Below are positions 34,901-41,853 of a stretch of DNA of 64,000 nt, in pieces; positions within the stretch are counted from its first letter, which is position 1; every line of letters starts with the position of its first letter. The notes under the pieces were generated by a model. It ran no database searches, had not been told where the DNA came from, and worked only from the letters and a program-made list of their open reading frames with translations. Both the position numbers and the translations under genes were made by a program. The DNA is taken from contig NC_007951.1 in the NCBI RefSeq assembly GCF_000013645.1, forward strand, positions 3,906,001 through 3,970,000, written 5' to 3'. Source of the stretch: Paraburkholderia xenovorans LB400 (GTDB lineage Bacteria; Pseudomonadota; Gammaproteobacteria; Burkholderiales; Burkholderiaceae).

Positions 34901-35185
34901 CTGACCCGGCAGCCGCAGTCGCCTGATGTTCTGCGCCGCGATTTCGATGCTCGAACAGACATAGACGATATCGATGCGCTCATTCGTATGCGTGTACCGA
35001 TCGATGGTCTTCGCGACCACGCCCTTCGCGATCATGGTCTTGCCGAGACCCACTTCGTCGGCCACGAGAAAGCGCGTGGCTGGCTGCGTTTCGTCGAACA
35101 TGCGCTCGAATACGTATTCGACGGTGTCTCGCTGAAAGTCCTTCAGTCCTCTCAGCACCGTGCTGGCCGCAACGTTGCGCGTCAT
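31997..35185 (-). CDS. SF2 (SNF2/DEAD-like) helicase, third gene of the DUF6361-PLD-helicase operon
   Basis: A 1,062-residue SF2 ATPase. Motif Q/I region: LKDFQRDTVEYVF and VADEVGLGKT (residues ~41-50). Motif II is VILDEFQRF (Asp-Glu at 257-258) and motif III is LLLSATPYK (~294-301). A ~550-residue helical insertion separates the two RecA lobes. Motifs V/VI are STSVGQEGLDFHNW and DMEQREGRVHRYKG near residues 905-945. The GLGKT/SATPY/EGRVHR combination is typical of RapA/SNF2-like defence helicases such as those in DISARM. Its ATG overlaps the stop of the upstream nuclease gene (ATGA). Confidence 0.88.
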   Translation of the reverse strand: MTRNVAASTVLRGLKDFQRDTVEYVFERMFDETQPATRFLVADEVGLGKTMIAKGVVAKTIDRYTHTNERIDIVYVCSSIEIAAQNIRRLRLPGQPDMSKANRLTLLPLYTRELARNAVNLIGFTPGTALPSNNGAGRRTGRKEERHLIYQMLRDLPGVSERGLSRALKATAGKDWKRDAQKPLDYDKAIAKAYRQAIKNDRVLYRELREIANIHDDGRKTVSDTDKERRAMLTGELRTLLARTCLVALKPALVILDEFQRFNDLFEDPAESENPAAELAHQLFNYEARTRVLLLSATPYKMYARDDEDEDHYADFLHTLKFLYPGDQAKVDALKIDISAMRTGLLGARGAADFAALEQVKERIERTLRHVMCRTERVEATRRADSMIREKLLVPRLHPRDLADFRALESLAQALKEPETIEYWKSSPYLLNFMDGYKFKETVREQAEQTSSPIHAVLLRHALALLSQKDIAGYRQIDPGNARLRALIERIDADGLWKLLWMPPSLNYWQAAGEYAEVGTVSKQLVFSAWNVVPDALAALLSFEAERRLIQRAKRSVAYAKMPDRFAQQLRFSIKRGSGPTGMSALLLAFPSQALAQLVDPLTLRALASVDAMPGYADLRERAMTVMASALEPLLDRSVKEGPFDRRWYWVALARLEAQLRPAARDWCALRWAEARSGRGDEQEDPVSAFDAHVNLWLDAWDGNVIGLGRVPNDIVSVLASVALCGPATCALRTLLKIWPHEMAPDAMLDAAARVAEGLRSQFNSPCAVVMLKTVEDEDSYWQSVLQYAADGNLQALLDEYAHILFESNGLADHAAQDGCETLADAMYEAMSLRSAPLQPDELQIRDEQLSIKPFETRVRTHFALRFGNQRGEDGAVARRKVVQAAFNSPFWPFVLASTSVGQEGLDFHNWCHSVVHWNLPSNPVDMEQREGRVHRYKGYAVRKNVARRHGIAALQETRGDLWNTLFDLAVQSRAPDANDLIPYWIYEDEDGASIERTVMTLPLSRDEFRYRRLKRSLALYRLVFAQPRQEDLLSCLEQNLSEEDAVASVGRWRISLGPRRR

Positions 35186-37020
35186 TGGTTCTCTCCTTCC
35201 GCCAGCGCTGATTCGAAGACCGACCAGAGCTCCATCAGGTCAGCCGTAAGGATGGGTTCGCTCTCGTGCCCGTTGGCATCGGGACGGCGCAGACGTTCCA
35301 CGAGATCGCGAATCTGCGCCAGCCGCTCCGGTTCGCGCGCATAGGCACGGGCAAGCATCTCGAACAGAGGCGTGTCGTCGAATGAGCCGCGCGGCTCGTC
35401 ACCGGACGCTACTCCATCGCCTTGACCATTGCCATCGTCGGCCGTCCAGTCGCCGAGCAGCAGCATCAGATAGCGGATAAAGCCGTCGCGATTCCGGATG
35501 GCCGCGCGCAGGATTTCCAGGTCCCGCTCCTCAGGTCCACCGAAAAGTGGCAGCTTCAGGGCGAAACTCAACGCCGCCTCACCCCGCGTGAGCGAGAACG
35601 CGGTGAACGACGTGATCTGCTGGGGCGCGAATTCGCCGATTAAAAGGCCTTGCCGCAGCACACCCTGGATGGCATTCGTGTGCCTGGGATCAATCGCAAC
35701 GGCGCGCGCCTCGTCCGATGACACGAGCCATGCGCGCGCCGCCGCACCGTTCCAGTCGATGCCGTCGAGCCCACGAAGAACGACACGCCAGCCTTGCTCC
35801 GCTTCTTCGCAATACAGTGCCAGCGGCGCACGAGCGAGCGCGTCACGCACCTGTTCCAGAGCGCGTTCGTCCTTCACGTCCTGCTCGTCGATCGATGCGG
35901 AGCGAACATAGCGCTCCAGCAACGGCCCGAGCCCGTTGCCGCCAACCCAGTCGGAAGGGCCGCCGACCTTGCTGGTGCGGCCAACCAGTTCGACCACGAA
36001 CTCGACATTGCGGCCATCCACCAGCGCGGCGCCCGTTGCGTTCGCCGATCCGATGAACAGGTGGGTATCCCGCGCCCGCTTGCCGATGTAGACCTTCGCA
36101 TGCAGCCCGCGTTGCCGGTGTACCACATCGTCTTCTGTGTCGCCGCTGGTCGCGTGGTCGCTCAACACGCGCACATCCGAAAAGCGCCCATGCGACGCGC
36201 ACCTGTCGAGTTCCTCGGCGCGCGACACCAGGAAAAGCAACTCTCCGGCGCGCGACGACAGCTCATCCAACGCGTTGGCGCAGACGAACGGCGAGATCAC
36301 ACCAAGCTGGTCCCACGGCATGCCGCTCGCGTGTTGCGGGAACCATTGCGCCGCTTTTGTGCCGATGCCGAGCGCATGAAAGTGCACCTCGCTGAATTTG
36401 CCGGGAGCCGTCCATTGGGTATGCCTCGCGTCGAGGGCAAGCAGGTCGAGTTGCTCGCGGCGCGCGGCGCCCAACGTTTCGCTGCCCGTGCGGGTCAGCC
36501 ACTCAACGAAAGTGGCGAGCGGCTTGCTGGTGCCGACGAGCTTATTACCCCGCTCGCCTTCCAGCCACAGCGAGAGATCCCAGGAACGGTCGTCGGTGAT
36601 ATTGCGGGTGAGCACGAGTAGCCGCAGGAGCACCGGCGCTTTGTCGTCCGGATCGTGCGGAACGAAACGCAGTAGCCACACTTTCGGGTGGAAGACGCCC
36701 TCAAAGGGTGCCTGCGTTTCATGGACCATATCCTCGAGCAATCCTAGCAACGCATTGGATTTGCGCGGAATCTGCAAGCGTCCGCGCTGACAGAAAACCG
36801 TCAGCCGGTCGCCCATGCGTCTGAGCGCATCCAGCACCGGCAGCGGGTCAGGCCGGTCCGGCGAGGTGTCTTCGGTATCACGGCGCGCGAGGTGGAGCGG
36901 TAAGCTCAGCAGCGTGATCAGGTCGAGCGAATAGGTCGTCGCGACGCCGCATTCGTAACGATAGCGGTCTGGTGGCGTAAGTGCGTCGGTAAGCAGACTG
37001 CGTTGATCGGGATTAATCAT
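35182..37020 (-). CDS. Phospholipase-D-like (HKD) nuclease, second gene of the operon
   Basis: A 612-residue protein with two HKD-like half-sites: FHPKVWLLRF followed by LLVLTRNIT (His111, Lys113, Asn140) and LHAKVYIGKRARDTHLFIGS followed by ANAT (His307, Lys309, Asn327). Two half-sites are expected for one PLD active site. The C-terminal ~200 residues are unassigned. Members with this layout act as nucleases in several defence systems (DrmC of DISARM is one example). The ATG at 37020 overlaps the DUF6361 stop (ATGA), and the end overlaps the helicase start by 4 bp, so the three proteins are made in coordinated amounts. Confidence 0.85.
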   Translation of the reverse strand: MINPDQRSLLTDALTPPDRYRYECGVATTYSLDLITLLSLPLHLARRDTEDTSPDRPDPLPVLDALRRMGDRLTVFCQRGRLQIPRKSNALLGLLEDMVHETQAPFEGVFHPKVWLLRFVPHDPDDKAPVLLRLLVLTRNITDDRSWDLSLWLEGERGNKLVGTSKPLATFVEWLTRTGSETLGAARREQLDLLALDARHTQWTAPGKFSEVHFHALGIGTKAAQWFPQHASGMPWDQLGVISPFVCANALDELSSRAGELLFLVSRAEELDRCASHGRFSDVRVLSDHATSGDTEDDVVHRQRGLHAKVYIGKRARDTHLFIGSANATGAALVDGRNVEFVVELVGRTSKVGGPSDWVGGNGLGPLLERYVRSASIDEQDVKDERALEQVRDALARAPLALYCEEAEQGWRVVLRGLDGIDWNGAAARAWLVSSDEARAVAIDPRHTNAIQGVLRQGLLIGEFAPQQITSFTAFSLTRGEAALSFALKLPLFGGPEERDLEILRAAIRNRDGFIRYLMLLLGDWTADDGNGQGDGVASGDEPRGSFDDTPLFEMLARAYAREPERLAQIRDLVERLRRPDANGHESEPILTADLMELWSVFESALAEGENQ

Positions 37021-38243
37021 GCGGCTCTCCAGCCGGCGTACCATTCGCGCAGGAAATCGCGCGCCACCGGCCAGCGATAGCTGAGCGGGACGAGGCCGGC
37101 CTTGCCGCTCCATTGGGCACGCGCAGCCTGGTTCTCGAAGCGCGAGCGGTTGCCCCCGGTCTTGAGGTTTGATTCGCGGATCCGGATGAGCTGACAGCAG
37201 TCGCGCGATTCGGCCACACCCTTTTGTTCGCGCAACGCAAGATCGAGCCAGTTGCGCACGAAATCCCGGGTTGGCGCGCTTATCGTGTGACCCTTGCCTA
37301 CGACGCGCGTCCAGAACGAATCGAGGTCCCAGCCGGCGCAAAGCGGCAAATCCTGCTCAGCCCAAACTGCGAGTTCCGGCTCCCGATCGGCGACAATGTT
37401 GTCGCAACGCGGCGCGAGCTTCGCAAGTTCGAGGTTGTAAAGAAGCGCCGCGCCCCGAATCAGAATCGTCAGGCGCTGCGCATCGGCAATCAGTAGGCGG
37501 ATTTCCTGTGGGAACTGCTCCTTGCGTGGATGCAACCAGATCTGCTCAGCGTCGGCTAGTGGATCGCCTTTTGCGAGGTCGTGCGCGAGCCGGGTCAGCA
37601 GCGAATTCCGGTGATTGAGCGTCCAGCGGTCGAGAAGAAATTCAGCTTCATGGCGCGTGAGTTGCAACTGTGCCGCGGCCGGAAAGCCCTCGGGGCGCAG
37701 CGCAATCAGCTTCTCGTCCCACACGCGGCCGGTCTGCTCGCCATCGTAGCTTTCATTGTCGTCGCGCTTGCGCTGCGCGCGGCGTTGCGCGGATCGCCGG
37801 TCGGCGAGGCCGAAATACTGCTGCAGCGAAACGCGCGAGCGCCGCATGCCCCAGCTGCCTAATGCCGCCCAGTAGACCGAGCTCGGCAAGCGTTTTAATT
37901 CCCCGCGCGCGTCCCGGCCAATGATGCCGGGCTCGTTCGGCGGCGCGTGAGCAATCAGTTGCTCGAGCAGCTTGAACTCCGCCGCGCGTGACGCGCCAGC
38001 AAACGCCGAAGACGACGTGTTGCGTGACTCCAGCTGTTCGAGCAACCAGGGCACGAAGAATACATAGCGCAGACGAGTCTGAATGGTCGATGTGCCGGGA
38101 AACAGCTGGTCCGCGATCGAATCGCGAATACCGCCGATGCCCAGCTCGTCGCGCGCATCAGGCTCGTTGAACAGGGAGAGTATCTGAAGGCTGCGTTGTG
38201 CGGCGGCCGCGTCGTGATCGAGCCAGGAAAGTTGCGATGCCAT
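37017..38243 (-). CDS. DUF6361-family protein, first gene of the operon
   Basis: A 408-residue soluble protein. The opening SQLSWLDHDAAAAQRSLQIL and IQTRLRYVFFVPWLLEQLES are the recognisable family blocks. The rest (IIGRDARGELKRLPSSVYWA, FWTRVVGKGHTISAPTRDFV) shows no catalytic motif I can name. Its role is unknown, but it is repeatedly found next to PLD-like and helicase genes, so a DNA-recognition or structural role is likely. The tight overlap with the nuclease gene supports a complex. Confidence 0.8.
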   Translation of the reverse strand: MASQLSWLDHDAAAAQRSLQILSLFNEPDARDELGIGGIRDSIADQLFPGTSTIQTRLRYVFFVPWLLEQLESRNTSSSAFAGASRAAEFKLLEQLIAHAPPNEPGIIGRDARGELKRLPSSVYWAALGSWGMRRSRVSLQQYFGLADRRSAQRRAQRKRDDNESYDGEQTGRVWDEKLIALRPEGFPAAAQLQLTRHEAEFLLDRWTLNHRNSLLTRLAHDLAKGDPLADAEQIWLHPRKEQFPQEIRLLIADAQRLTILIRGAALLYNLELAKLAPRCDNIVADREPELAVWAEQDLPLCAGWDLDSFWTRVVGKGHTISAPTRDFVRNWLDLALREQKGVAESRDCCQLIRIRESNLKTGGNRSRFENQAARAQWSGKAGLVPLSYRWPVARDFLREWYAGWRAA

Positions 38244-38312
38244 AGATCGTTGTTGCTGGTTTTCTCGTGGTTCGAAACCGGCGTCAGGCCGCCAGCTGTC
38301 CCGGGCACCCGG

Positions 38313-38738
38313 CTATTTTCGGACCAGACTCAATTCGCCCTCGATCTCCGTTCCGTCTGCGTTTTTAAACTTTGCACTACCCTTGATCTCGTAATTGCTA
38401 TAGATAGCGTAGAGAATCGTTGCACTTAGGCCGAGCACAACGATCGCGGCGATCAAGGTGGCGTCGATGGCGCCGGCGGCTCCGGCCGCAGTCAATCCCA
38501 TAGTGACCACTCCCGCCGTCGCACCGCCCGCCCAGCCCGCCGGATTCCAGAAATTCGTTGCGGCAACCCCCGTCCCAAGCGCCGCGGCGATGGCGGCTGC
38601 AAGCACCCACTTTGACGATGATTTGATGACACGGATATGCCTGGCCAAAGCAGGATCAGTGATAACAATCTGTTCGATCTTATCGTTGATAGCCTGTTTC
38701 AATTCACCTTTGGACGAAACGAGCACTGTACTTGTCAT
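38313..38738 (-). CDS. Small glycine/alanine-rich membrane protein upstream of DUF6361
   Basis: A 141-residue protein. A soluble head of ~43 residues (SKGELKQAINDKIEQIVITD) precedes two to three Gly/Ala-rich hydrophobic segments (KWVLAAAIAAALGTGVAATN, GWAGGATAGVVTMGLTAAG and DATLIAAIVVLGLSATILY). A short charged beta-like tail (KFKNADGTEIEGELSLVRK) ends the protein. The ATG at 38738 has AGGA upstream. The gene is 70 bp upstream of DUF6361 on the same strand. The glycine-rich hydrophobic core resembles pore-forming effectors, but no family is recognised. Confidence 0.65.
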   Translation of the reverse strand: MTSTVLVSSKGELKQAINDKIEQIVITDPALARHIRVIKSSSKWVLAAAIAAALGTGVAATNFWNPAGWAGGATAGVVTMGLTAAGAAGAIDATLIAAIVVLGLSATILYAIYSNYEIKGSAKFKNADGTEIEGELSLVRK

Positions 38739-39033
38739 GACAGTTTTCCTATAGAGAATCTTTTCGTCGTGGTTCGCATGCGGGATTGCTCGATGCATTA
38801 CGCAGGACCACTCCGTGTTTATCGTCAGATATTGACGGGTCTTTAGTCCAGCTCATCATCAGAAGTTGCGCGTAGCCCGGAAAATGACTCTGCCCAGGGA
38901 CCGACCGAATCATAACAAGCGATCTGGACAATCTGTGTCCCGACTCGCGACGCGATACAGGGCCACGTGAGTCGCGAGCTGCCGCGCATGATCGCGCCGC
39001 CGCACGATACCGGACAGGCCCCTACCGCATGCG

Positions 39034-40668
39034 CTACGACAATCGCCGAATCAGTTGCGCCTCCGCGCGTTCGGACATCACGACGATCAGCTTCATCGTC
39101 GCACGCGTGGCACCGACGAACAGACGCCGGAACACCGCGTCGTCGAACTGTTCGAAGTCGACCTCGGTCAGGATCACGCAAGGCGCGCTCTGCCCTTTGA
39201 AGCGATAGACAGTTTCTGCCGTGATGTCGCCGTCGCGATAGCGTGGCGACCCTTGTCCGTCATACGCGCCGGAGAAACTGCGCAACCGATGACGGCCGAG
39301 CCGGTCGAGCGCCAGCAACAGCGACTTGTCACGGCCGCTGAACGTCAGCAGCGCGATGTCCGATGGCGAAAAGCCGGCCGACATCGCTTCGTCGAGCGCT
39401 TCCAGGGTGGCCTGCGTCGCATTGCTGCCCGCGTAGGTCATCGTGCGGAGATCCGATCGGGTGAACGGTCCGGCCACCTCGATCTTCATGGGCGCGTCCG
39501 AGAGCATGTCGATAAACTGCACGACGTCATGCGGGCTACGGTGATTGGCCATTGCACGCACTTCGACCCAACCCGGCAGTTCGACGCTCTTGCGCAAGTA
39601 CAGATTCTGCATCGGATCTTCCAGCCACCAGAAGCGGCCGTCCTGGCGCAACAATCGTTCGATCGGCGCCACCCACGCCTGGCGGAAGTCCTGCCCTTCG
39701 TCGACGATCACCGTATCGAAACGCTCGGATTCGTCGAAATGCATGTCGAGGAGTGCCCGCTCGAGCAACCCGAACACACCGGCGTCGCCAAAGTCGATTG
39801 CATGCCCTTGGCGCGCGGCCGCCAGTTGGCAAAGCTGGTGGTACGTGAGAACGGTTGCGCCCTCGGACGCGATACGCCGGAGATGATCGGCAAGCGGCCG
39901 GTTGAAGCACAGGTAGAGCGCGCGCCGGCCTGCCTTGACAGCGTCGTCGAGCACCCGCACCGCGAGTTGCGTCTTGCCCGAGCCCGCGGTGCCGATCACG
40001 CGCAGCCTGAAAGGCTCGAATTCGATCGAACGCGCCCAGGTGGCCAGGCCGCCAGACACGCGCGTAACGTGCCTGTTGATCTCGCCAATCATCGAGCGGA
40101 CATCCGGTGTCAGCGAGAGTTCGTCGGCAAGAAACGCATGCAGGCGTGGCAGGCAAGGCTGCGCCGGCTCGTCGGCAGGCAGAATGCGTTCGACGATCTG
40201 CGCGAGTTGATCGCTGCGCGTCGCGTCGACGATCCGCTCGGGATTGACACCGGAGATTGCCGGATCGTTCACCCGATAGTCCGGGCAGTACAGCATTTCT
40301 TCGAGCTTATAGTTCCGTGCGCCGAACGCGCTGGAAAAGCGCTTGTGCATACCACCGATGGTGCGCGCAATCTGCGAATGCACGCTCTTGCCCCTGCCGG
40401 CATAAAGCTTCACGAGACCGTCCGGCGTCTCTTCGAGGGCCCCCGACTTCTGCTCGATCACGAGCACACGCCCAGCCGGGCTGACCACGACGAAGTCGGC
40501 CTCGCCGAAAATGGAAAAGCCTTTGTTCAGCTGCGTCCAGTGCACGCCATGATAGACGGCGTAAGTGTCGGGCAGGTCGCGATGAAGAACGCCGAGCGTT
40601 TCGATCTCGCGCTTCGCTGCGCCGCTCACGATCGCATCACGCCAGCCGGCCGGGTAAATCTGCGCCAT
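39034..40668 (-). CDS. NERD nuclease - SF1 helicase fusion
   Basis: A 544-residue two-domain protein. The N-terminal NERD-like domain (residues ~1-110) has the PD-(D/E)XK pattern GEADFVVVSPAGRVLVIEQKSG, with Asp58, Glu72 and Lys74. A UvrD/PcrA-like helicase follows: Walker A VIGTAGSGKT (~224-233), motif II VIVDEGQDF (DEGQD, ~323-327), a motif III-like WWLEDPMQNLYL, and the C-terminal motif TVYRFKGQSAPCVIL with VGATRA. Similar nuclease-helicase single proteins act in phage defence (Nhi-type) or DNA repair. A 102-residue partner gene lies 23 bp upstream. Confidence 0.88.
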   Translation of the reverse strand: MAQIYPAGWRDAIVSGAAKREIETLGVLHRDLPDTYAVYHGVHWTQLNKGFSIFGEADFVVVSPAGRVLVIEQKSGALEETPDGLVKLYAGRGKSVHSQIARTIGGMHKRFSSAFGARNYKLEEMLYCPDYRVNDPAISGVNPERIVDATRSDQLAQIVERILPADEPAQPCLPRLHAFLADELSLTPDVRSMIGEINRHVTRVSGGLATWARSIEFEPFRLRVIGTAGSGKTQLAVRVLDDAVKAGRRALYLCFNRPLADHLRRIASEGATVLTYHQLCQLAAARQGHAIDFGDAGVFGLLERALLDMHFDESERFDTVIVDEGQDFRQAWVAPIERLLRQDGRFWWLEDPMQNLYLRKSVELPGWVEVRAMANHRSPHDVVQFIDMLSDAPMKIEVAGPFTRSDLRTMTYAGSNATQATLEALDEAMSAGFSPSDIALLTFSGRDKSLLLALDRLGRHRLRSFSGAYDGQGSPRYRDGDITAETVYRFKGQSAPCVILTEVDFEQFDDAVFRRLFVGATRATMKLIVVMSERAEAQLIRRLS

Positions 40669-40691
40669 ATGTCGCTGTCTCCCGCTGACCG

Positions 40692-41000
40692 TTATTTACT
40701 GTAGATGTTCGCGCTGTCGGGCCTGAGCACCGGATAGTGCAGCGCGAGACCACCTCTTTCGACAGCGATCTTGCTGGCCCGGCGCGAATACTTGTGCTCA
40801 GTTTCGCTGTTGGTCCTCATTAGCCGCGTCCCGGCGACCTCCAATAGCGGCGTCAGCGACTCGGCCACCAGCTCCGGAATCTGTCGCGACGAAAGACGTT
40901 TGAGCGTTTGCGGCGCCAATGTCTCGTCGAGATCGATCATTGCGCCAGCCGTGGCCGCGCCGGGAAGGACACGCATGATTTCGCGTTCGATGTCGGGCAT
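40692..41000 (-). CDS. Hypothetical protein cotranscribed with the NERD helicase
   Basis: A 102-residue acidic-N-terminal protein (MPDIEREIMRVLPGAATAGA...) ending YPVLRPDSANIYSK. It lies 23 bp before the NERD helicase gene on the same strand, so it probably shares its transcript. No Shine-Dalgarno is clear at 41000; the in-frame ATG at 40976 is an alternative. No family recognised; size and position suit a small regulatory or immunity partner, without direct evidence. Confidence 0.5.
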   Translation of the reverse strand: MPDIEREIMRVLPGAATAGAMIDLDETLAPQTLKRLSSRQIPELVAESLTPLLEVAGTRLMRTNSETEHKYSRRASKIAVERGGLALHYPVLRPDSANIYSK

Positions 41001-41200
41001 TGAGCGATAGAGTCGCGTGCATGGATGGTCCCGGGTTTATCGGCACTTTTGCAGTTTTCTTTAGCCTGCGCTTTAACGCGAGCTTCATGCGAGCGCGGCC
41101 CCGATTGCCGGCAGCACGTTCAGCGCGCCGCCCTGAAACATCGGCACGTCGGGCCGAGCGAGCCCGTCCATGTGGTTTTTATGCAGGTGTCGCCACGCCG

Positions 41201-41419
41201 CTAACGCCGCATGCGCGAACGGCCGGTGACGCGGTCCAGCAGCCACGTCGCCAGCGCACCCGGGCCGTCGAGCGGCAGCGCGGGCCTGATCTCGAGGTCG
41301 GTTCCCGCACACGACTCGCATGCGCTGGGCAAGATCAAAGCGTCGCTGCGCTGCGGATAGACGCGATGCCGGCCGCAACCGCGGCACGTCAGCTTCATCG
41401 GCGATACAGGAACCGGCAT
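41201..41419 (-). CDS. Small zinc-ribbon-like protein
   Basis: About 72 residues with two Cys-x2-Cys pairs (LTCRGCGRH and ACESCAGTD) 27 residues apart, the spacing of a zinc ribbon. The C-terminus ends WLLDRVTGRSRMRR. The start is uncertain: ATGs at 41473, 41419 and 41398 are in frame and none has a good Shine-Dalgarno. Function unknown. Confidence 0.5.
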   Translation of the reverse strand: MPVPVSPMKLTCRGCGRHRVYPQRSDALILPSACESCAGTDLEIRPALPLDGPGALATWLLDRVTGRSRMRR

Positions 41420-41469
41420 GGTGCGCACCCGTGCTGAAGTGGCAATGTGGACATTAGTGTACTGGCCGC

Positions 41470-41613
41470 TCACGCTGCGCCAGACGCTGCATTCTGCGCG
41501 TCGCGCCGCACCTTCTCAATGTACTTGCCGAGCGCGATGGTTGAAAGGATGCCGGTGGCGAAGACGATCGCGAATGCCGCGAGGCTTTCGAGGGGCGAAT
41601 TGTGGTTCAGCAT
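41470..41613 (-). CDS. Small single-pass membrane protein (47 aa)
   Basis: A 47-residue protein with one hydrophobic helix (LESLAAFAIVFATGILSTIA) and a basic C-terminal tail (KYIEKVRRDAQNAASGAA). The ATG at 41613 has an excellent Shine-Dalgarno (GAGAGGA, 6 nt spacing), which is the main reason for calling it. No family recognised. Confidence 0.6.
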   Translation of the reverse strand: MLNHNSPLESLAAFAIVFATGILSTIALGKYIEKVRRDAQNAASGAA

Positions 41614-41853
41614 TTTGAGTCCTCTCAGGTGAGTGCAGCGAGTTCGTATTGCCAATGTCGCGATGCCTGCTTGAATTCACGCCGTCAGTTTGCAACGCGC
41701 TTCGGACAAACGATGTCCCGATGCGCAGGTGGTCTCCATCAATACGCCATTGACCCGGAGTGCCAGCCGTTGCAGCCCGTTTTCGGCAAAAACCATTGGC
41801 ACAGGCGCATGCGCGAGGCCGGCCTCACAGCCACCATCACAGCATCACTACCC

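Noticed and set aside
31997..38243. Calling the helicase operon DISARM
   Set aside because: A PLD-like nuclease and an SF2 helicase are present, but no methyltransferase, DrmA or DrmB gene; DUF6361 is not a DISARM component.
41085..41387. Minus-strand 100-codon frame near the zinc-ribbon gene
   Set aside because: Composition (Arg/Ala/His) is a shadow of the better-supported Cys-x2-Cys frame at 41201-41419.
26680..41470. Searched for a second copy of the tRNA-Leu 3' end as an attachment site for the second accessory region
   Set aside because: No convincing copy of the T-arm/acceptor end was seen up to 41.5 kb, and no integrase is present, so I do not call this region an integrated island.
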